Shown piece after piece: positions 58,641-64,000 of a stretch of 64,000 nucleotides of DNA; the first letter of the stretch is position 1; the number at the start of each line of letters is the position of its first letter. The DNA comes from Planctomycetaceae bacterium (GTDB taxonomy: Bacteria; Planctomycetota; Phycisphaerae; SM23-33). The position numbers were made by a program, and so were the translations under genes. The DNA is taken from positions 1-64,000 of the forward strand of contig JBDKTA010000034.1 in the NCBI GenBank assembly GCA_039680605.1, read 5' to 3'. The notes under the pieces are model-generated. The model saw only the letters and a program-made list of their open reading frames with translations, was not told where the DNA came from and made no database searches.

Positions 58641-60152
58641 ATGCTGCAAAAGAAGCGATGGATTCCAGTGGCTGTGTTCGCGAGCATTTTCGCGTATGTC
58701 GCCATCGACGGGGCGCGGCTGATTCACAACTTCACCTTCGCCGTCACCAAGGCCAGGACCGAGGCGCTGCGCCAGCAGTTGGGTCCGCTGGCCAAGTCCG
58801 ACGCGCTATCGCCGTTGTTCGCGCAGATTTCCGCGTCGATCAAACCCGCCGTCGTCGAGGTGCGGGTCGTCAAGAAGGTGCGCATGGAGTCCTCGCCGGA
58901 GATGAACGAGTTCCTGCGGCACTTCTTCGGCGACAGCGGAAGCAGCGAAACGCAGCCGAAAATGCGCGAGTTCCTCAAGCGCGGGCTGGGCAACGGCGTC
59001 GTCGTCGACGCCGGCAAGGGCTATATCCTGACCAACTACCACCTGATCGCCGAGGCCGACCTGGTCCGCATCGCCCTGCCCGACGGGCGATCGCTCAAAG
59101 TGGAATGGACCCGTAGCGATCCCCAGACCGACCTGGCGGTCGTGAAAGTCAACGCCGACAATCTCATCGACGCCCCCCTGGGCGACAGCGACGCCATCCA
59201 CGTGGGCAACTGGGTGCTGGCCATCGGCTCGCCCCAGGGGCTTGAACAGACCGTCACCGCCGGAATCATCTCGGCCAAGGGACGCAACACCGGACAGACC
59301 AACACGTTTCAGAGCTTCATCCAGACAGACGCGGCCGTCAACCGCGGCAACAGCGGCGGACCGCTGGTGAACATGAAGGGCGAAGTAATCGGGATCAACA
59401 CGGCGATCCTGACCGAGAGCGGCGGCAGCGAGGGGATCGGGTTCGCCGTTCCTTCGAATATGGCCATAAACATCATGAAGCAGCTCATCGACAAGGGGAA
59501 AGTGTCGCGCGGATTCCTGGGCATCACGACCCAGAGCGTCAGCCCCAACCTCGCCAGGAGCTTCAGCCTGCCCGACGCCCAAGGGGTTCTGGTGACGATG
59601 ATCGACCCGGGAAGCCCCGCCGCCAAGGCGGGAATCAAGGAAGGCGACTTCATTACCGCCCTGGGCGGAAAGGGCGTCGCCGAACCCAACGAACTGCGGA
59701 CGGCCACCGCCGCCCTGCCGCCGGGAAAACAGGTGGACATCGAGTACTACCGCGCGGGCAAAAAGACCTCCCTGTCGCTGACGCCCCAGGAGCAACCTGC
59801 CGCGACGGCCTCGCCCAGTGCGGTTGTGGTCCCGCGCGGTTCGGACCTGGCGCAGTTTGGAATGGTCGTTGATACCATGACGCACGAACTGGCGATGCAG
59901 TACGGTTACGACGGGGTGCCCCGCGGGGTCCTCATCACCAAGGTGCGTCCGGGTTCGGCCGCCGATGGGCAGGGGCTCACGGCGGGCATGGTCATCACGC
60001 AGGTCCAGGAGCAGGAAGTCTCCTCGACCGAGCAGCTCCACACCCTCATCCGCAACAGCGTCGCGACGCACGGGGTGCGCCTGCGCACGATGACATCTTC
60101 GGGACGCGTGTCGTTTTCGTTCCTGACCCCCGAGGAACCGGCCAACCCGTAG
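58641..60152 (+). CDS. HtrA/DegP-type serine protease with two PDZ domains
   Basis: A 503-aa membrane-anchored periplasmic protease. A first hydrophobic segment (about residues 8-24) serves as anchor. The catalytic triad is His in YILTNYHLIAEADLV, Asp in RSDPQTDLAVVKV and Ser in NRGNSGGPLVNMKGEVIG. The first PDZ is at about residues 290-385 (GFLGITTQSVSPNL), the second at about 405-490 (VLITKVRPGSAADGQGLTAG). Degrades or refolds misfolded envelope proteins. GGGAGG precedes the ATG. Followed by a small lipoprotein gene with a repeat between. Confidence 0.93.
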   Translation: MLQKKRWIPVAVFASIFAYVAIDGARLIHNFTFAVTKARTEALRQQLGPLAKSDALSPLFAQISASIKPAVVEVRVVKKVRMESSPEMNEFLRHFFGDSGSSETQPKMREFLKRGLGNGVVVDAGKGYILTNYHLIAEADLVRIALPDGRSLKVEWTRSDPQTDLAVVKVNADNLIDAPLGDSDAIHVGNWVLAIGSPQGLEQTVTAGIISAKGRNTGQTNTFQSFIQTDAAVNRGNSGGPLVNMKGEVIGINTAILTESGGSEGIGFAVPSNMAINIMKQLIDKGKVSRGFLGITTQSVSPNLARSFSLPDAQGVLVTMIDPGSPAAKAGIKEGDFITALGGKGVAEPNELRTATAALPPGKQVDIEYYRAGKKTSLSLTPQEQPAATASPSAVVVPRGSDLAQFGMVVDTMTHELAMQYGYDGVPRGVLITKVRPGSAADGQGLTAGMVITQVQEQEVSSTEQLHTLIRNSVATHGVRLRTMTSSGRVSFSFLTPEEPANP

Positions 60153-60168
60153 CGACGGAACCGGAAAA

Positions 60169-60245
60169 TGAGCCGCTGAGGTCGCTGAGGACGCAGAGGC
60201 AAGAGTTTGTTTAGCCCTTACGATCCTCAGCGTCCTCAGCGGCTT
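60169..60245. repeat. Inverted repeat of GCTGAGG words
   Basis: Left GAGCCGCTGAGGTCGCTGAG and right CCTCAGCGTCCTCAGCGGCT around an AT-richer centre. A degenerate-word palindrome like those at 14067, 15142 and 17394, here GC-rich. Located between the HtrA stop and the small lipoprotein gene. Confidence 0.82.
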
Positions 60246-60327
60246 ATACCGATGGCAGTAATCGACCTTGCACTGGGCTTGGGGAAGAGCCCGCGAACGG
60301 GATCTTGATATTAGGAAGGAGTGAATC

Positions 60328-60618
60328 ATGAACAAGTCGGTCACGATCGCCGCCGTCGCGTTGGCGGCGGCGCTGGTCCTGGCGCCGATGGCGTGCAACA
60401 GGCTCACCCACACCAACTACGATCGCATCCGGACCGGCATGACGGTCGACCAGGTCAAAGACATCCTGGGCGAGCCGCAGGAAGTCGATTCCGGCGGCGG
60501 CGAGATCCTGGGCGTCGGCGCCTCGGGAACCAGCATGGTCTGGCGATCGGGCAACAAGACCATCACCGTCGTCTTCGTCAACAACCAGGTGGTCTCCAAG
60601 TCGATGTCGAACCTGTAG
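60328..60618 (+). CDS. SmpA/OmlA (BamE)-like small lipoprotein
   Basis: A 96-aa secreted protein. Signal peptide (SVTIAAVALAAALVLAP) ends at a lipobox-like APMAC (Cys about 23). The mature part has NYDRIRTGMTVDQVKDILGEPQ, the beta-alpha-beta core of the SmpA/OmlA/BamE fold, followed by TSMVWRSGNKTITVVFVNNQ. BamE helps the outer-membrane beta-barrel assembly machinery; many planctomycete relatives are uncharacterised. The adjacent HtrA gene supports an envelope role. A GAAGGAG motif lies before the ATG. Confidence 0.85.
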   Translation: MNKSVTIAAVALAAALVLAPMACNRLTHTNYDRIRTGMTVDQVKDILGEPQEVDSGGGEILGVGASGTSMVWRSGNKTITVVFVNNQVVSKSMSNL

Positions 60619-60694
60619 TGGGTGCGTGAATCACGACATGGCGGCTGAAAGACGGTCCGTTGCGTGACGGGTTTGTTCAATCCGAAATCCGCAA

Positions 60695-61474
60695 TCACAA
60701 ATCCGCAATCGTTCTCAGCCCCAGCGGCGTGATCATGGGCAGACCGGACGCGTCGTACGTCACCGACGCGTCGATGCCGTACACCTCGGCCATCATCTCG
60801 CGCGTCAGCACGTCGGCGGGCGCGCCGGATCCGTAGATGCGTCCCTGGTGGAGCACGTAGACGGTGTCGGCGAAGCGCGCGGCGGCATTGAGGTCATGCA
60901 CGGCGACGGCGACGCTCAGGTCGCGCGCCGCCCGCAGCGACGCCAGCAGCATGCAGATCTCGAACTGGCGGCGCAGGTCGAGATTCGACGTGGGCTCATC
61001 CAGCAGCAGCACCGCCGGCTCGCGCGCCAGCGCCTGGGCGATGCTCACCAGTTGGAGTTGGCCGCCGCTGAGCTGGTTGATCCCGCGCCCCGCCAGGGCG
61101 GTCACGCCGACGTCGTGCAGCACGCCCTCGACGGCCTGGATGTCGCTCTCGCTGACGTGCCATTCCAGCGTGTGCAGCCGCCCCAGCAGCACGGCCTCGA
61201 AGACCGTCAGCACCGCCTGGGTCGAGACATTCTGGGGCAGATAGCCCACGTCGCGCGCCACGTCCTTGCGCGACATCGCCCGCAAGTCGCGCCCGTTGAG
61301 CGTGACCCGCCCCTGCGGGCGCAGCAGCCCGCAAAGGCATTTGAGCAGCGTGCTCTTGCCCGCGGCGTTGGGCCCGATGACAGCCGTGATCCCGCGCTCG
61401 ATGCGGATATCCACCCCTGCCAGCACGGCTGCGGCGCCGTACGAAAACTCCAGGTTGGTTCCCTCAAGAATCAC
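60695..61474 (-). CDS. ABC transporter ATPase, FecE/BtuD-type
   Basis: A 259-aa ATPase for a metal-chelate or cobalamin importer. Walker A is IGPNAAGKSTLLKCL, the signature is NQLSGGQLQLVSIAQAL, Walker B is AVLLLDEPTSNLD and the H-loop is VAVHDLNAAARF. The start is a GTG whose GTGA overlaps the permease stop; GAGGAAG lies about nine bases upstream. It is the last gene of the four-gene unit 60695-64000. Extending the frame beyond the permease end would translate the wrong strand of that gene. Confidence 0.9.
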   Translation of the reverse strand: MILEGTNLEFSYGAAAVLAGVDIRIERGITAVIGPNAAGKSTLLKCLCGLLRPQGRVTLNGRDLRAMSRKDVARDVGYLPQNVSTQAVLTVFEAVLLGRLHTLEWHVSESDIQAVEGVLHDVGVTALAGRGINQLSGGQLQLVSIAQALAREPAVLLLDEPTSNLDLRRQFEICMLLASLRAARDLSVAVAVHDLNAAARFADTVYVLHQGRIYGSGAPADVLTREMMAEVYGIDASVTYDASGLPMITPLGLRTIADL

Positions 61475-62535
61475 CAGTAAGACTTCCTCGACGTCAGGAT
61501 CATCGCTGCGAAAAACGGAACACCCAGCACCGCTGTGGCGATGCCCACCGGCAGCACCGCCCCGGGCAGCACCGCCTTGCACACCGCCGATGCCGACGTC
61601 AGCAGCACCGCTCCCAGCAGCGCCGAAAGCGGCAGCAGGTACCGCTGGTCCTCCCCCACCATCCTCCGCGCCAGGTGCGGGGCCACCAGCCCGATGAACC
61701 CGATCGCCCCGGCGAAACACACCGCCGCGGCAGTCAGCACCGACACCAGCGCCAGGGTCCGCAGGCGAAGACGCTGCACGTCGACGCCCAGGCTGCGGGC
61801 GTGGCTCTCGCCCAGGCGCAGGGCGGTCAGCCGCCAACTGCTCATCGCCAGAAGAACCATCGACGACGCCAGAACGCACGAGACGACGGCCAGTTTCTCC
61901 CACGTGGCGCCCTGGAGGCTGCCGAAGATCCAGAACACGATGGCCTGCAACTGGTTTTCCGACGCCAGGTACTGCATCAGGGCCACGCCCGAGTTGAACA
62001 GGAACAGCAACGCCACCCCGCCCAGAACGACCGTCTCAGTGCCGGCGCCGCGAAGGCGTGCCACAGCGAAGATCGCCATGCACGAGAGCATCGCAAAAAC
62101 AAATGCCGACGCCGGAACTGCCACCGCCAGCGGCAGGGCCACCGGAACGATCATCGCCAGCGCCGCGCCGAAGCTCGCGGCCGCCGATACCCCCAGCGTG
62201 TACGGGCTGGCCAGCGGGTTGTTCAGGATCGTCTGCATCTGCACCCCGGCCACCGCCAGCGCCGCCCCGACTGCCGCGGCCATCAGCGCCGTGGGCATGC
62301 GGAAGGTCCACAGGATCGTGCGATGGGCAGGCTCGACGTGCTCGGGCGTACACACCGCTGCCAGGACCTGCCCCACCGAAAGCGTCGCCGGCCCGGTCAT
62401 CACGTCGATCACCAGCGCCACCAGCACCGCCGCAGCCGCCGCGGCCAGAACCATCAACCGCCGCCGCCCCATCCGGCGGTACTGGCTGCCCGAGGCGGCG
62501 ACAGCGGCCGCGACATGTGGCGTCCGGGAGTTCAT
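61471..62535 (-). CDS. ABC transporter permease, FecCD/BtuC-type
   Basis: A 354-aa permease with about ten hydrophobic helices. Family marks include LWTFRMPTALMAAAVGAALA, NNPLASPYTLGVSAAASFGA and GFIGLVAPHLARRMVGEDQRY, the last being the conserved cytoplasmic loop that meets the ATPase. Takes up iron-siderophore, haem or corrinoid. It starts by ATGA overlap with the hydrolase gene and ends with GTGA overlap with the ATPase. Confidence 0.92.
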   Translation of the reverse strand: MNSRTPHVAAAVAASGSQYRRMGRRRLMVLAAAAAAVLVALVIDVMTGPATLSVGQVLAAVCTPEHVEPAHRTILWTFRMPTALMAAAVGAALAVAGVQMQTILNNPLASPYTLGVSAAASFGAALAMIVPVALPLAVAVPASAFVFAMLSCMAIFAVARLRGAGTETVVLGGVALLFLFNSGVALMQYLASENQLQAIVFWIFGSLQGATWEKLAVVSCVLASSMVLLAMSSWRLTALRLGESHARSLGVDVQRLRLRTLALVSVLTAAAVCFAGAIGFIGLVAPHLARRMVGEDQRYLLPLSALLGAVLLTSASAVCKAVLPGAVLPVGIATAVLGVPFFAAMILTSRKSYW

Positions 62536-63143
62536 GACATCTCAGCCAGCAAGTCGTCAAGCGTGCAGAGGCGCACGCCCGCGGCGGCGAAATCGGCCAG
62601 TATTTCCCGGCGGTACTCGTCCGTGCCGCAGCGCCCGTACCCCTTGGCGCTGGCGATGGTAACGTCCGTCACGACGCGCACGTTTTGTCCGGCCGCCAGA
62701 AGGCCCCGCACGGCGGCGTTGACGCACAGGTCGAACCCGTTCCCGAAGACGACCCATTCGCCCACGTCCAGCGCGCGGACCATTGCGACGGCGTTGGCGT
62801 TGTCTGCGAACATGTCGAACGCGCGGCAGGCATAGTTTTTTGGCGGGTCGTTGTAGGTCTTCTTGGCCAGGCAGATCAGGGCGGCTGAATCCAGCCGCCG
62901 GCGCCACTGCTGGTCGGCGGCGTCGAGGGGCACCAGCAGCACGTCATTGAGGCTTCCGGCATCGAGCATGCGTCCGGAGCAGCAGGTGGTAAACACCAGC
63001 GGCGCCTCCAGCCGGCGCGCCAGGCCGTAAATCTGCTCCAAACGCGGCGCCAGCGGCTTGACGCGCGGACGAAACTGCAGCCCATCGCCGGCGTCGGTCA
63101 ATTCACGGCAGTCGACGTCGAAAAATCCCAGTCGCCGCTTCAT
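62532..63143 (-). CDS. Isochorismatase-like cysteine hydrolase
   Basis: A 203-aa enzyme of the isochorismatase/nicotinamidase superfamily. The triad is visible: Asp in FFDVDCREL, Lys in CLAKKTYNDPP and Cys in GNGFDLCVNAAVRGLL. In this superfamily the substrates are nicotinamide, isochorismate, carbamoyl compounds and others. Lying inside a metal-chelate ABC operon between substrate-binding protein and permease, with ATGA overlaps on both sides, it may act on the imported ligand. The functional link is an inference. Confidence 0.88.
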   Translation of the reverse strand: MKRRLGFFDVDCRELTDAGDGLQFRPRVKPLAPRLEQIYGLARRLEAPLVFTTCCSGRMLDAGSLNDVLLVPLDAADQQWRRRLDSAALICLAKKTYNDPPKNYACRAFDMFADNANAVAMVRALDVGEWVVFGNGFDLCVNAAVRGLLAAGQNVRVVTDVTIASAKGYGRCGTDEYRREILADFAAAGVRLCTLDDLLAEMS

Positions 63144-64000
63144 CGATCGCTCCCGTCCAGTTCAAGCATCCACGTGCCGCTGCACTCGAAGGGCATGAAC
63201 CGCTTGTGGAACTCGCCCAGCGACGCCGCCGGGTCCAGGTCCGCGAATGTTTGTGGATAGAACCACTTGGCCATCTGCTGCACGCAGGCATAGAACGTCG
63301 GATGCATCACAAATCCATGAAACACCGTGTAGACGCGGCGGTTCCTGACGGCGGACAGATGCTCCCACCCCGGCCGCCTGGTAAAACCCTCTAACAACTT
63401 GCGAGCCTCGCCGGGCGAGGTGCTGTAGCCCAGATGCATCGTGTCGGCAGCCGCCGGCCAGTTCGCCCCGGTGATCACGATCACGTCCGGGTCGCTCTTG
63501 AGGAGGTGCTCGGCGCTGATGGGCCCCATGGCCGGCGCGACGCCCAGGGCGATGTTGCGGCACGGAAGGCGCGACAGCGCCATGCCCCAGGCGGTGCTCT
63601 TGCCGCTGCTGTCGCTGCCGTACGAGTTACCGTACTGCGACGGACCCAGGTGCCCGCTCTCGATATACACCGACGGGCCGCCCGGCTTGATCGTTCCCAG
63701 CCGCGACAACACCTTCTCCAACTCCTGGTTCATGAAGGCGACAATCTCCCGCGCCCGCGACTCTTTGCCCAAGGCGCGGCCGAGCATGGCGATGCTTCGC
63801 TGGGGGCCGCTGTACGGGTCGCTGGATTGATCGGTGAAGACGATCGGCACAGCGGCCTGCTGGAGTTTTTCGATGCACTTGTACCCGCGTTCGATCATGA
63901 ACACGTCGCCGACGACCAGGTCGGGCTTGAGTGCCAGGACGGCCTCGACGCTCACCGCATCGGAGAAGACCGACCCCAGCAGCGGTATCTGCCCCAGGCG
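63140..64000 (-). CDS. ABC transporter substrate-binding protein, periplasmic FecB/BtuF-type (N-terminus beyond window)
   Basis: The first 15 codons from the window edge continue the frame (LGQIPLLGSVFSDAVS), so the gene starts to the right of 64000. The class III binding protein is recognisable: EAVLALKPDLVVGDVFM, PVYIESGHLG-like strand (SVYIESGHLG), LLKSDPDVIVITG and HPTFYACVQQMAKWFYP. It captures iron-siderophore, haem or corrinoid and hands it to the permease. Its stop overlaps the hydrolase start by four bases. Confidence 0.9.
   Translation of the reverse strand, partial: RLGQIPLLGSVFSDAVSVEAVLALKPDLVVGDVFMIERGYKCIEKLQQAAVPIVFTDQSSDPYSGPQRSIAMLGRALGKESRAREIVAFMNQELEKVLSRLGTIKPGGPSVYIESGHLGPSQYGNSYGSDSSGKSTAWGMALSRLPCRNIALGVAPAMGPISAEHLLKSDPDVIVITGANWPAAADTMHLGYSTSPGEARKLLEGFTRRPGWEHLSAVRNRRVYTVFHGFVMHPTFYACVQQMAKWFYPQTFADLDPAASLGEFHKRFMPFECSGTWMLELDGSDR

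Noticed and set aside
61475-61903. N-terminal extension of the ABC ATPase
   Set aside because: It would read the permease gene in another frame; the GTG overlapping the permease stop is the natural start.

Overview
The window is a GC-rich bacterial chromosome segment, most consistent with a planctomycete of the Phycisphaerae type. This lineage call is an inference. It rests on a PEP-CTERM protein at 55253-56005, three uroporphyrinogen-decarboxylase-like (URO-D) proteins, sugar-phosphate isomerase/epimerases, a GH127-type glycosidase, a sialate-esterase-like protein, and intergenic spaces packed with palindromic repeats. No phage, plasmid backbone or CRISPR array is visible; the only transposase trace is an IS630-type N-terminus cut by the left edge.

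Layout. 1-11.9 kb: tatC, xerC and xerD, an unusual FolD, a membrane glycosyltransferase-like protein, and a three-gene unit (flavin/FeS/MvhD fusion, then metV, then metF) that resembles methylene-tetrahydrofolate reductase modules of acetogens. 12-21.9 kb: carbohydrate and small-molecule catabolism (two isomerases, URO-D protein, nitrilase-type hydrolase and MDR dehydrogenase leftward; gnd, SDR and GH127 rightward). 22.0-34.5 kb: a large arsenic/organoarsenical island. Its first unit (22078-30949) holds arsR, an ArsP-type permease, a DGC protein, a small CxxC thioredoxin, a thioredoxin-NosL/MerB-like fusion, two ArsF-like proteins, an ArsG-type permease and an adaptor/FtsX/ATPase exporter. Its second unit (31670-34478) holds arsR, arsC, acr3 and arsM. 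A DoxX protein lies between them on the other strand. 34.5-44.5 kb: MFS transporter, URO-D protein, nadB, a response regulator facing a sensor kinase, and an M42 peptidase. 44.6-52.8 kb: tRNA-Leu, a divergent dapF, mutY, and polyamine genes (agmatinase, pyruvoyl arginine decarboxylase, deoxyhypusine-synthase-like). 53-60.6 kb: esterase, HD protein, PEP-CTERM protein, URO-D protein, a secreted terpene-cyclase-like protein, HtrA protease and a BamE/SmpA-like lipoprotein. 60.7-64 kb: a translationally coupled metal/corrinoid-type ABC importer operon that includes a cysteine hydrolase and runs off the right edge.

How parts work together. The arsenic island combines inorganic handling (ArsC reduction, Acr3 export, ArsM methylation) with genes of the organoarsenical type (ArsP, ArsF, ArsG) and with CxxC proteins that could supply reducing power. 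The first arsR is preceded by a perfect 16-bp palindrome overlapping its predicted -10 box, and a related site stands before the permease, so arsenic-responsive control is likely. The MetF/MetV/flavoprotein unit and the FolD, which has lost the expected cyclohydrolase residues, point to a specialised one-carbon folate metabolism.

The most pervasive unexplained structure is intergenic. At least five GC-rich palindromic families and several families built from degenerate AT-rich words recur. In one family the hairpin arms differ by compensatory base changes, at least one locus shows one family nested inside another, and some genes take their stop or start codon from a repeat.
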